From Microvirga massiliensis (lineage in GTDB: Bacteria; Pseudomonadota; Alphaproteobacteria; Rhizobiales; Beijerinckiaceae), in assembly GCF_001006805.1 (NCBI RefSeq), contig NZ_LN811352.1, positions 243,691-307,690 of the forward strand: a stretch of DNA of 64,000 nt. Direction: 5' to 3'. Positions 35,593 to 43,838 of this stretch are shown here, in pieces (positions within the stretch are counted from its first letter, which is position 1; each line of letters starts with the position of its first letter). The notes under the pieces are model-generated. The model worked only from the letters and a program-made list of their open reading frames with translations. It did not search any database and was not told the DNA's origin. The translations under genes and the position numbers were made by a program.

Positions 35593-36924
35593 ATGCTTTA
35601 CGAGCCCGAGATCGAGACACTGCCCTGGTCAGAGCAGCGCCGGCATGACGACCCGCTCTACCGCGAGCAGATCCGTTACCTCTTTGCCCAGTCACGCTTC
35701 TTCTGCGAGAAGCTAAAGGCAAGTGGGTTCGAAACACCCGAGTCCGTCGGCGGCCTCGATGAGATTGGGAATTTGCCGCTCACCGAGAAGGACGAGCTCC
35801 GCCGGAGCCGGAGCGAGGCAGATCCGATCGGCAGTCACCTGGCAGCTCCGCTTGACGACGTCGTTCGGATCTTCTCGACCAGCGGCACCACCGGGATTCC
35901 CAGCTATATCCCGCTGACGGCGGGTGATCTTGACAACTGGATCCGGACTTCCTGCCGAAGCTATGGTGCATCCGGGCTCGTTCCCCGCCAGCGGATCGTC
36001 ACGACCTACAATGCAGGGCCCTTCGTTGCAGGCGCGGCACTCGATGCCTTTCCGAGGCTCGGCCTCTGTCATATCCCGGTAGGCACGGGCAACACCGAGC
36101 GGCTGCTTGCTGCCATCAAGCTGTTGAAGCCGCAGGTGATGGCATGCACGCCGTCCTACGCCTTGCACCTCGCCGAGATCGGACAGGCACGCGGCCTCAA
36201 TCTGCAGGACAGCAGTTTCGAGCGCATCATGGTGGCTGGCGAGCCCGGCGGGGGCGAACCGGCTATGCGCGAGAAACTCGAAGATGCATGGAATGCGCAG
36301 GTTACCGAGGCCATGGGCATCGGTGACATCTCCGTCTCGCTGTGGGGCGAGTGCGAAGAGCAGCAGGGAATGCACTTTTCCGGACGCGGGTTCGTTCATT
36401 TCGAGCTCATCGATCCGGATACGGGCGAGCAGGTGCCGATCAGCAATGGCGCCAGAGGTGAGCTTGTGCTGACCCATTTGAGGCACCGTGGCGCGCCGTT
36501 GCTGCGCTTCCGCACCCGTGATCACGTCGTGATCTGGACCGAGCCCTGCCGTTGCGGCCGAACCGCACCCCGCGTCCGCTGCATCGGGCGAACCGACGAC
36601 ATGCTCATCGTGCGGGGCGTGAACGTGTTCCCGTCAGCCATACGCGAAGTGGTCAACCGTTTTGCGCCTGCCGTCGGCGGTGTCGTATCCGTGCGGCCGT
36701 CCGCGAAAGGGGTCAAGCAATCTCCGCCGCTGAAGGTCGTGGTTGAACTCGCAGAAGACGCTGCCCCCTCGGACGACCTTCGCAATCGGATCGAGAACGA
36801 CATTCGAGCGACCCTGGTGGTCACCACTGCCGTCCACTTGGTTCCGCCCGGAACGCTGCCGCGCAGCGAATACAAGTCGAAGCTGCTGGACTTCTCCGAA
36901 GCCAAGGAGGCGCTCGGTGACTGA
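35593..36924 (+). CDS. Phenylacetate-CoA ligase-like adenylate-forming enzyme
   Basis: A 443-residue member of the PaaK-type acyl-CoA ligases. The ATP loop is IFSTSGTTGIPSYIPLTAGD; the adenylation motif includes EAMGIGDISVSLWGECEEQQ, and the hinge and later parts are LVLTHLRHRGAPLLRFRTRD, CRCGRTAPRVRCIGRTDDML and VRGVNVFPSAIREVV, with a C-terminal lysine in LPRSEYKSKLLDF. It would activate a carboxylic acid to its CoA thioester. Start at 35593, 16 bp after the lyase stop; an upstream in-frame start would overlap the lyase gene and is unlikely. Substrate unknown; an aryl acid is possible. Confidence 0.9.
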   Translation: MLYEPEIETLPWSEQRRHDDPLYREQIRYLFAQSRFFCEKLKASGFETPESVGGLDEIGNLPLTEKDELRRSRSEADPIGSHLAAPLDDVVRIFSTSGTTGIPSYIPLTAGDLDNWIRTSCRSYGASGLVPRQRIVTTYNAGPFVAGAALDAFPRLGLCHIPVGTGNTERLLAAIKLLKPQVMACTPSYALHLAEIGQARGLNLQDSSFERIMVAGEPGGGEPAMREKLEDAWNAQVTEAMGIGDISVSLWGECEEQQGMHFSGRGFVHFELIDPDTGEQVPISNGARGELVLTHLRHRGAPLLRFRTRDHVVIWTEPCRCGRTAPRVRCIGRTDDMLIVRGVNVFPSAIREVVNRFAPAVGGVVSVRPSAKGVKQSPPLKVVVELAEDAAPSDDLRNRIENDIRATLVVTTAVHLVPPGTLPRSEYKSKLLDFSEAKEALGD

Positions 36925-36951
36925 GCCGTCTCCCACGATTGGGGAGCAGCG

Positions 36952-37833
36952 ATGACTGCCGCCTCGGTTGCACAGGCCGTCCTGCTCTCTCTCACGATCG
37001 CCGGTCTCTACGCCGCGGTAGCTGCCGGTTTGACCCTGACGGTCGGGGTTACCCGTATCATCAACTTCGCCCATGGCGAGTTCGTGATGCTGGGCGCTTT
37101 CCTCACCTATTGGCTCCATACCCGTTACGGAGTGTCGCCCTGGCTCGGCATGGCTGCATCCGGCATCGCGCTCGGCCTGTTTTCGATGCTGGTCTATCGT
37201 GCCTTCCTGGCGCGTGTGCTCAAGGAAGACGAGCACAATCAATTGCTTGCTACCCTTGGCCTCTCGATCCTGCTTCTGAACATCGCGGTGATCTTGTGGT
37301 CGCCCGATCCGCGGGTCATGCAGGCTGCTCCCCTGCTTCCCTCACTGCAACTCGGCGAGGTGACAATTCCGGGCAACAACATCGTCGTGGCGCTGGTCGG
37401 CCTTCTTCTCTTCCTGGCGATGCTGGGGATCAAGAACTACACCCGCTACGGCACACAGATGCGGTTCGCCAGCGACGATCCTGAACTTGCCACGCATGCC
37501 GGCATCAATGTCGACCGGGTATTCGAACTATCGTTTGTCATCGGTGGCGTCGCAGCCGGGATCTCGGGCGGGCTCGTCGCACTCATTCTCTATGTGCAGC
37601 CGACGGTCGGAATCGACCTCGTCATCCGCGCCTTCGCAATCATTGCGCTCGGTGGCTTGGGCAACATCCCGGGCGCGCTGATCGGCGCCGCGATCCTTGC
37701 GCTTGCGGAGGGGCTGACCAGCACCTTCGTCCCGCAGGGAGGGAGTTGGGGCTTCGGCGTCGCATTCCTGATCCTGCTGATCGTCCTGATCGTGCGCCCG
37801 AGCGGTCTCTTCGGAAAACAGGTGCACGCATGA
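36952..37833 (+). CDS. livH: Branched-chain amino acid-type ABC transporter permease, LivH family
   Basis: A 293-residue inner-membrane permease with about eight transmembrane segments. LivH signatures are GLTLTVGVTRIINFAHGEFV near residue 24, RYGTQMRFASDDPELATHAG (the cytoplasmic coupling loop) and AFAIIALGGLGNIPGALIGA. A GGGGAG box lies 6 bases before the ATG. Its TGA overlaps the start of livM. The ligand is inferred from context to be the operon's organic-acid substrate, not necessarily an amino acid. Confidence 0.95.
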   Translation: MTAASVAQAVLLSLTIAGLYAAVAAGLTLTVGVTRIINFAHGEFVMLGAFLTYWLHTRYGVSPWLGMAASGIALGLFSMLVYRAFLARVLKEDEHNQLLATLGLSILLLNIAVILWSPDPRVMQAAPLLPSLQLGEVTIPGNNIVVALVGLLLFLAMLGIKNYTRYGTQMRFASDDPELATHAGINVDRVFELSFVIGGVAAGISGGLVALILYVQPTVGIDLVIRAFAIIALGGLGNIPGALIGAAILALAEGLTSTFVPQGGSWGFGVAFLILLIVLIVRPSGLFGKQVHA

Positions 37834-38789
37834 TTGCACGATCTGCCGCCAGAATAGGTCTCTACATCGCGATCGCGGCACCATTGGCGCTGATCGCGGT
37901 CTCGGACCGGCCCTTTCTGGTGCAGGTTGCGATCGGCGTCGCGATTTCGGCCATTCTTGCTCTCGCCTGGGATATCCTGTCCCGTACGGGACAGGTCTCG
38001 CTCGGGCACGCAGCGTTCTTTGGAATCGGCGGCTACGGGTCGGCGCTGCTGACGCCGATCCTGGGATCCGTGCTCGGCTGGGTGGCGGGCATTCTGCTCT
38101 GCGGAGCGGTGGCCATTCTCCTCGGTGCCGTGACCTTGCGGCTGCGACGCCTCTATTTCACGATCGCAACTCTGTCCTTCAGCCTGTCCATTCAGGTCTT
38201 GATTCTCGTGACGCCGGGCCTGACGGGTGGTTCGACTGGCATCATGCCGCCTGTCATCGCAGGGGGATCGCCCTCGCTTCAACTCCTGTTCATCACGGCG
38301 TGCCTCGTCGCAGCCGCGGTTGTCAGTGACGTATTTCTCGGATCACGATTTCGGCCGGCGTTCTTCATGATCCGGAACAATCCCGATCTCGCAGCGGCTT
38401 CGGGCGTGCCGGTGACAAGGCTCAAGATCCTGGCCTTCGCGGTCTCGGGCATGATCGCTGGTCTCGCGGGCGCCTGTTATTGCGGCCTCTATGGCTACGT
38501 GATTCCCGAGGATGTATTCACCATAAACTGGAACGTGCTTCCTCTGGCCGTGACCGTCTTGGGCGGCATGGATACGACGCTGGGGCCGATCATCGGCGCG
38601 GTCGTGCTGCGGGCCCTGGAAGAAGTGGCCCGTCATTTCGTCGGAGGGGTTGGCTACCAAGTCGTATATGGTGCCGTGATCATCCTGTTCATCGTCGGCA
38701 TGCCAAAAGGCCTCGTGGGATTTGCCCAGTCGCTAAAACGCCGTGCGGTGCCCGAACCATCCTCGGCCAAACCGAGGCTCGTATCATGA
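37830..38789 (+). CDS. livM: Branched-chain amino acid-type ABC transporter permease, LivM family
   Basis: A 319-residue permease, about nine hydrophobic segments. LivM landmarks are ALAWDILSRTGQVSLGHAAF, FFGIGGYGSALL, IRNNPDLAAASGVPVTRLKI (coupling loop) and LPLAVTVLGGMDTTLGPIIG. The ATG overlaps the livH stop (ATGA) and its own stop overlaps livG, so translation of the transporter genes is coupled. Confidence 0.94.
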   Translation: MIARSAARIGLYIAIAAPLALIAVSDRPFLVQVAIGVAISAILALAWDILSRTGQVSLGHAAFFGIGGYGSALLTPILGSVLGWVAGILLCGAVAILLGAVTLRLRRLYFTIATLSFSLSIQVLILVTPGLTGGSTGIMPPVIAGGSPSLQLLFITACLVAAAVVSDVFLGSRFRPAFFMIRNNPDLAAASGVPVTRLKILAFAVSGMIAGLAGACYCGLYGYVIPEDVFTINWNVLPLAVTVLGGMDTTLGPIIGAVVLRALEEVARHFVGGVGYQVVYGAVIILFIVGMPKGLVGFAQSLKRRAVPEPSSAKPRLVS

Positions 38790-39514
38790 CGGCGCTGCAC
38801 ATCGACGGGTGCACGGTGGCCTTTGGAGGTTTGAGAGCCATCGATGACGTCACCCTCGTCGTGCCAGGAAACACGATCACTGCGCTGATCGGACCGAATG
38901 GCTCGGGCAAAAGCACTTTCGTCAATATGGTCTCCGGCCAGATCCCACCCTCACGGGGCAGGATCCTCCTCCATAGCGAGCCCATCACCGGGATGCGTTC
39001 GGACCAGATCGTGCATCGCGGGCTGGCGCGAACCTACCAGGTCCCGAAGGTGCCGAAGGAGTTGACGATCGGAGAGGTGATCTCGGTCCCATTGCTCTAC
39101 GCCAGGTCTGATCGTGCGCTGCCCGGGGGGCTCCGGACCGCAGCAGATGTGGCCCGCTATTGCGGGTTGCGACCGCCTGTCAGCACCCCCTGCGGCCGCC
39201 TCTCGGTCTCGGATCTTCGGCGCGTCGAGATTGCTCGTGCGCTCGCCTGTCGGCCGAACGTTCTTCTCTTGGACGAGTCGATGGCCGGACTCAGTCTGGA
39301 AGACGCCAACCAGGTGATGGGACTGGTCCGGGAGATTAATTCATCGGGCGTAACAGTGGTGGTGATCGAGCACGTGATGCGCATCATTGCCCGGCTCTGC
39401 GGCCATGCAATCGTCCTGAATCAAGGACGTCTCCTCGCGCAAGGATCCCCACGGCAGGTCCTGACTGATCCCGGCGTCCGCGAGGCCTATCTGGGAAAGG
39501 GCTTCACCCTGTGA
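38786..39514 (+). CDS. livG: ABC transporter ATP-binding protein, LivG family
   Basis: A 242-residue nucleotide-binding protein. Walker A is GPNGSGKST, Walker B LLLDES with the catalytic Glu, and the switch His is in VVVIEHVMRI. The ABC signature, normally LSxGQ in LivG, reads GRLSVSDLRRVEIARAL, so the essential glycine and glutamine are replaced. This predicts one degenerate ATP site in the LivG-LivF dimer. Slightly shorter than typical LivG (about 255). The ATG overlaps the livM stop, and livF starts with GTG across its own stop. Confidence 0.93.
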   Translation: MTALHIDGCTVAFGGLRAIDDVTLVVPGNTITALIGPNGSGKSTFVNMVSGQIPPSRGRILLHSEPITGMRSDQIVHRGLARTYQVPKVPKELTIGEVISVPLLYARSDRALPGGLRTAADVARYCGLRPPVSTPCGRLSVSDLRRVEIARALACRPNVLLLDESMAGLSLEDANQVMGLVREINSSGVTVVVIEHVMRIIARLCGHAIVLNQGRLLAQGSPRQVLTDPGVREAYLGKGFTL

Positions 39515-40233
39515 ACAAATTCCAGGCTCGGATCGAGATGGCCGGCTACGGCGATCTAGTGGTTCTCCCACACCTCGAATTCGAGGTCTCCGGCGGTGAA
39601 CTCCTCGTTCTCCTTGGACCGAATGGAGCCGGAAAGACGACCTCCCTGCGGGCCTTGGTAGGGAGTGCCGATGCGGTTCAACGAACGATCAGGCTCGATG
39701 GCCGGGATCTCTCGGGGCTATCGGCCTGGGAACTCGCGCGATCGGGGCTTGCCTTCGTACCCGACGGTGCACGCTGCTTCAGCAATGCCACCGTAGAGGA
39801 GAATCTCCGCGGCGCTTTCGAAGCGCTTCGGCCGCGCGGTGCACACGCCGAGCGCCAGCGCCTCTTCGAGCTCGTCTTCGATCTCTTTCCCATTCTGCGC
39901 GAGCGTCTTGGGCAACTAGCCGGCTCGATGAGCGGAGGGCAGCGCCAGATGCTGGCGGTCGCACGTGGGCTGATGATCGAGCCGAAGGTTCTCGTGCTCG
40001 ATGAGCCTTCTGCCGGGCTCGCTCCCAAGCTCGTCGAGGAGCTCTTTGAGGCACTTGGGCGGATCAAGGCCACGAGCGGCTGTGCGATTGTCATGGCAGA
40101 GCAGAATTTTGCGGCTGCAATGAGCATAGCAGATACCTGTCTGGTCCTCGATGAAGGCCACGTGGCGCTGGCCGGGCCTATCGCGGAGGTGCGTCACAAC
40201 GAGCGGCTGAGAGTTGCGTATCTGGGCATGTGA
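39511..40233 (+). CDS. livF: ABC transporter ATP-binding protein, LivF family
   Basis: A 240-residue nucleotide-binding protein. Walker A is LGPNGAGKTTSLRALVG, the signature GSMSGGQRQMLAVARGL is intact, Walker B is VLVLDEPSAGLAPKLVEELF, and the switch histidine position reads VMAEQNF as usual in LivF. The GTG start lies in GTGA overlapping the livG stop. It pairs with LivG at the LivHM permease; because LivG has an abnormal signature motif, only one of the two composite sites may be fully canonical. Confidence 0.94.
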   Translation: MNKFQARIEMAGYGDLVVLPHLEFEVSGGELLVLLGPNGAGKTTSLRALVGSADAVQRTIRLDGRDLSGLSAWELARSGLAFVPDGARCFSNATVEENLRGAFEALRPRGAHAERQRLFELVFDLFPILRERLGQLAGSMSGGQRQMLAVARGLMIEPKVLVLDEPSAGLAPKLVEELFEALGRIKATSGCAIVMAEQNFAAAMSIADTCLVLDEGHVALAGPIAEVRHNERLRVAYLGM

Positions 40234-40301
40234 ACCGCTCCGGGCGGCACAGAGCAAAGGTCCGTCAGAACGGCGGGCCGGTCATGAAGGGAGGAGTGAT
40301 C

Positions 40302-41489
40302 ATGTGGAAGAGCATCAAGCGCATTCTTGCCACAACGGTCGTGGCGGGAGCCGCAGCTGTAGCGCCAGTCATGGCGCAGCAGGCGCCGATCAGGATCGGC
40401 GTGCCCCTGCCGCTGACTGGGCCGCTGGCCGGAGGTGGCAATCAGATCCTGTGGGGTATTCAATACGCAGCCGACGAGGTGAACGAGGCAGGCGGTCTCT
40501 TCGGACGTAAGATCGAGCTTCTCATCGAAGATACAAAGGGCGAACCCAACACCTCTGCAACTGTCGCGGCGAAACTTGCCAGCCAGGATAAGGCCGACGC
40601 GTTCGTTGGCGGCTTCGGCAGCACCTCCGATTTTGCACTGCTTGGCGCACTGCAGCGTTATGAACCCATCTTCGTTCATCCCGGCTCGTCTTCCGTCCGG
40701 CTGGAGGAAACCTACGGTAAGAACGATTGGTACTACCACGTCTATATTTGGGATTATCACCGCCAGAAGGCGGCGGTGAATTTCTTCAAGAGCATTCCAG
40801 GCGTGAAAACTCTGGCCATCGCTTACGAAGACAAGCTTTACGGGACCGACGGTTCCAAGTTCACACAGCAATACGCAAAGGAAGCCGGGTTGGAAATCGT
40901 GATGAACGAGCCCTTCCGGGCCGGCACGCCGGACTTCTCGCCGATCCTGAATCGCGTGAAGGGTCTCGACCCGGATATCCTGTTCATCATCGGCTATTCT
41001 GGCGACAATCTGCAGATCGCTCGGCAGGCACAACAGCTTGGGATCAAGCCAAAGCTGCTGGTCACCCAAGGAGCCGGGGAGAAGCGTTCCGATTATGGCC
41101 CTGCAGGCGACAACGTCGTCGTCGTGGACCTTTGGTCCGCGAAGCAGAAAACTCCCGGCCTCGCGGAGTGGGTAAAGAAGGCGGAGGCAAAGCGTGGCGG
41201 CGAAGTCGTATCTTCGGCCGTCCAGGGCTACGTCGCGATGCAGACCCTGATGGATGCCGCAAAAGCGGCGGGCTCTTGGGATCGGAACAAGATTCTCACG
41301 AATCTATCATCGATGACCTTTGATACTCCCTATGGGAAGGTCGCTTACACGCCATCGGAAATGGGTGGAAAGCACCAACTCATTACTGAAAAAAGCATGA
41401 TCGCTGTCCAGTACAAGCCTGATGGCGGGCAAGAGGTGGTGTGGCCTGCGGAAAAGGCTACCGGTCAGATCACTTATCCGGCTCGCTAG
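40302..41489 (+). CDS. Periplasmic substrate-binding protein of the Liv transporter
   Basis: A 395-residue Liv-type binding protein. A signal peptide spans MWKSIKRILATTVVAGAAAV to VMA, with mature start QQAPIRIGV. Family landmarks are PLPLTGPLAGGGNQILWGIQ, KIELLIEDTKGEPNTSATVA, DILFIIGYSGDNLQIARQAQ and VSSAVQGYVAMQTLMDAAKA. ATG at 40302 was chosen because GGAGGAG precedes it at 7 bases and the signal peptide begins there; in-frame ATGs at 40230 and 40284 are weaker. It defines the ligand of the operon's importer. It differs clearly from the lone binding protein at 11.4-12.6 kb. Confidence 0.93.
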   Translation: MWKSIKRILATTVVAGAAAVAPVMAQQAPIRIGVPLPLTGPLAGGGNQILWGIQYAADEVNEAGGLFGRKIELLIEDTKGEPNTSATVAAKLASQDKADAFVGGFGSTSDFALLGALQRYEPIFVHPGSSSVRLEETYGKNDWYYHVYIWDYHRQKAAVNFFKSIPGVKTLAIAYEDKLYGTDGSKFTQQYAKEAGLEIVMNEPFRAGTPDFSPILNRVKGLDPDILFIIGYSGDNLQIARQAQQLGIKPKLLVTQGAGEKRSDYGPAGDNVVVVDLWSAKQKTPGLAEWVKKAEAKRGGEVVSSAVQGYVAMQTLMDAAKAAGSWDRNKILTNLSSMTFDTPYGKVAYTPSEMGGKHQLITEKSMIAVQYKPDGGQEVVWPAEKATGQITYPAR

Positions 41490-41494
41490 AACCG

Positions 41495-41541
41495 CTTCTA
41501 GAGTACCCGGCGGTCGCTTCGGCAGCCGGGTACTCCAGAAG
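41495..41541 (+). terminator. Long hairpin after the Liv binding-protein gene
   Basis: CTTCT-A-GAGTACCCGGC pairs with GCCGGGTACTC-C-AGAAG: 16 paired bases with one mismatch around a 13-base loop, starting 5 bases after the TAG stop. No T-tract follows, so it may act as a processed mRNA 3' end or rho-linked terminator, protecting the abundant binding-protein message. Confidence 0.65.
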
Positions 41542-41618
41542 TGCACGGTGATCCTGCGCCTACCGGCTCGATCGTGGCTACAGACGGCTGCATCAAGCTT
41601 CAGCCCCAAGAGACCGAC

Positions 41619-42653
41619 CTATGCGAAGGTTGGCTGGATCTCCCGCCTGACGATCTCGGCGCCGAGAACCATAGCGCGCATCTTTCCGACGGCGACATCC
41701 CTGGGCAGATACTTCATCCCGCAATCCGGTGCGACGATAATCCGTTCCGGGTCCACATAGGGAAGAGCACGGCGAATTCGAGCCGCAATCCTATCAGGAG
41801 ACTCGACATTCATGTCCGATAGATCGATCACGCCGAGCAGGATCGTCTTATCACCCAGATCCTTGAGCACCGAGCAGTCGAGGTCGGACTGGGCCGTCTC
41901 GATTGAGACCTGGCGGCAGGAACAGCCCTTCAGTTGTCGAAGGAAAGAGTAGCCGCTTGGCCGCTCATGAATGATGGCAGCGTAGCCGAAACAGATATGG
42001 ACGACGGTAGGCCCGGCGATATCGTCGAGTGCACGGTTAAGTGCTTCGAGCCCGTATTCCTCCGCCTTTTGCGGGCGCGCCTGCATGTACGGTTCGTCGA
42101 TCTGGACATAGTCTGCGCCGGCGTCGAAGAGATCCCGGATTTCCTCATTTACAGCCGCCGCATAGTCCATCGCAGCTTCGGCTTCAGTCCTGTAGAAGTC
42201 ATTCTGCGCCTGCTGGCTCATGGTAAAGGGGCCGGGAACAGTGATCTTTACTTTTCGCGTGGTGTGGCTCTTCAGAAACTTCAAGTCGTCGATCTCGACC
42301 GGACGCATTCGACGAATTTTCCGGACGATCCGTGGCACGGGATTGGGATGGCCCGAGCGGTCCAGCGCTGTCCCGGGATTGTCGACGTCGATCCCTTCAA
42401 GCGCTGTCGCGAACCGGTTCGAGTAGCTTTCTCGCCTGATCTCGCCATCCGTGATGATGTCGAGGCCAGCCTCTTCCTGAGCCTTGATCGCGATGATCGT
42501 AGCATCGTTCTGAGCCTCGGTCAGGAACGGCTCAGGAATGCGCCATAGTTCTCTTGCACGCACCCGCGGTGGAAAACGTCCGGCCAGCTTTGCTCTGTCA
42601 ATCAGCCACTCGGGCTGCGGATAGCTACCGACAAGCGTCGTTGGAAAAAGCAT
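41619..42653 (-). CDS. Cobalamin-independent methionine synthase C-terminal-like (MetE-C/UROD-MetE fold) enzyme
   Basis: A 344-residue single-domain protein matching the catalytic half of MetE. It starts MLFPTTLVGSYPQPEWLIDR. Zinc-site residues are present: GPTVVHICFGYAAIIH (H-x-C), VSIETAQSDLD (Glu) and IVAPDCGMKYLPRDVAVGKM (Cys). GADYVQIDEPYMQARPQKAE is the other hallmark. Full MetE is about 750 residues, so the N-terminal half is absent; such short forms transfer methyl or related groups with partners that are often unknown. ATG at 42653 is preceded by GGGAGGG. It converges with the Liv operon. Confidence 0.9.
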   Translation of the reverse strand: MLFPTTLVGSYPQPEWLIDRAKLAGRFPPRVRARELWRIPEPFLTEAQNDATIIAIKAQEEAGLDIITDGEIRRESYSNRFATALEGIDVDNPGTALDRSGHPNPVPRIVRKIRRMRPVEIDDLKFLKSHTTRKVKITVPGPFTMSQQAQNDFYRTEAEAAMDYAAAVNEEIRDLFDAGADYVQIDEPYMQARPQKAEEYGLEALNRALDDIAGPTVVHICFGYAAIIHERPSGYSFLRQLKGCSCRQVSIETAQSDLDCSVLKDLGDKTILLGVIDLSDMNVESPDRIAARIRRALPYVDPERIIVAPDCGMKYLPRDVAVGKMRAMVLGAEIVRREIQPTFA

Positions 42654-42832
42654 CAGGTCCCTCCCTTTAGCCCCAGTTTCACAAGTGGCTGGGATGCATC
42701 GGGGCTCTGAACGAGCCAACGTTGTTGTGCGGCAACAACTTGTCTCATCCCGGAGAAACTCCCCGATGCCGACGCAGTGTAGTGCAGGTTTGTTCGGTTT
42801 TGCACCTATCACGGGCCGCCTTCATTGCAGCC

Positions 42833-43048
42833 TTATTGGACGGGAGCTTGATCCCTCTGGATGCCGACGCGCTTCTGCTCGGCGCTACCGATTGCACCGT
42901 CCATCGCATCGGGCGCTTTGCCACCCGCTTTGCGAACAGTCGCTGGACGGAACAACTGATCGAGCATGCAGTAGTAGGCCACATCGACCGGCCGGCATTC
43001 GGGCTTGCGCTCGGCCATGAGGATCTCGTCGAGGATGAACTCCGGCAC
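42833..43048 (-). CDS. Small hypothetical protein
   Basis: A 71-residue frame with GTG start and GGAGG five bases upstream. It reads VPEFILDEILMAERKPECRP, VDVAYYCMLDQLFRPATVRK, AGGKAPDAMDGAIGSAEQKR. Third-codon GC is high in the first 36 codons, which supports coding. No domain recognised. It could be a truncated gene, since an overlapping plus-strand frame is also open. Confidence 0.4.
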   Translation of the reverse strand: MPEFILDEILMAERKPECRPVDVAYYCMLDQLFRPATVRKAGGKAPDAMDGAIGSAEQKRVGIQRDQAPVQ

Positions 43049-43168
43049 GCTTCCCTCCAGGACCCTCAGTTACTCGGTAGCAAACTGAACTAAACCGGGC
43101 TTGTCGGACTGTATAGGAACACTACTCCCCTGCTCTACCGGTCCTGCTCCCGTAAGCTCTCTGGAGAT

Positions 43169-43696
43169 CTACGGTCGCGACTCGACGGTCCGGACCATGT
43201 AGCGTGCCATTCCGTAGCTCTCGAGCTTTTCGGCCAAGTCCAAATCGTCGACGGGACGAAAACCGCAGCGCTGCCAGAATGGCGTAGATCCGCTGACCGC
43301 GACGAGAGATGCATTCGGGAGCCCTACTGCCCGCGCGTGGTCGATCAGCATTCCGACGACTTTAGCCGCAACCCCGAGGCCGCGCGCATCGGGCAGCAGG
43401 GCAAGATCATGAATGTAGTAGGTTCCCGGTCTGGCCGGGATTGCTCCGATCTTCGTGTTCAGGTCGGGCGGTTGCAGCAGGACCCACGGATGGCTGATTA
43501 CATAGCCTTGCGGTTTGCCTCCGCATTCAAGCATCAGGCACCCCTCGGGATAGAGCTGAAGACGTTCGGCGAAGATTTCCGGATCTTCCGGATGATTCCG
43601 GTGCACGACGGCTGCGATTTCGCAGACCATCGGAAGATCGCGAGGGGACATCCTTCGCCATTCGCCCTTCGCGCGGGCATGGGATTTCTTGAGCAT
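43169..43696 (-). CDS. GNAT family N-acetyltransferase
   Basis: A 175-residue GNAT protein: MSPRDLPMVCEIAAVVHRNH (N-terminal helix), CLMLECGGKPQGYVISHPWV, YYIHDLALLPDARGLGVAAK (acetyl-CoA loop, DARGLG) and VSGSTPFWQRCGFRPVDDLD. It transfers an acetyl group from acetyl-CoA to an unidentified amine. ATG at 43696 chosen with AGGA upstream; an ATG 16 codons earlier has no ribosome-binding site. Transcribed alone. Confidence 0.88.
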   Translation of the reverse strand: MLKKSHARAKGEWRRMSPRDLPMVCEIAAVVHRNHPEDPEIFAERLQLYPEGCLMLECGGKPQGYVISHPWVLLQPPDLNTKIGAIPARPGTYYIHDLALLPDARGLGVAAKVVGMLIDHARAVGLPNASLVAVSGSTPFWQRCGFRPVDDLDLAEKLESYGMARYMVRTVESRP

Positions 43697-43838
43697 GGAG
43701 AAATTCCTGCATCGGCACGGCTCTACAACGGGCATCATCGCCACAGGAGCGCGTCTCTTCGAACTCGGGTGATCTGTCGTGGTCGGCCAGGCGCCCTTCC
43801 GGCGGGTGCGCCTAGAGCCCGGCCAGCCTCATCCCACC

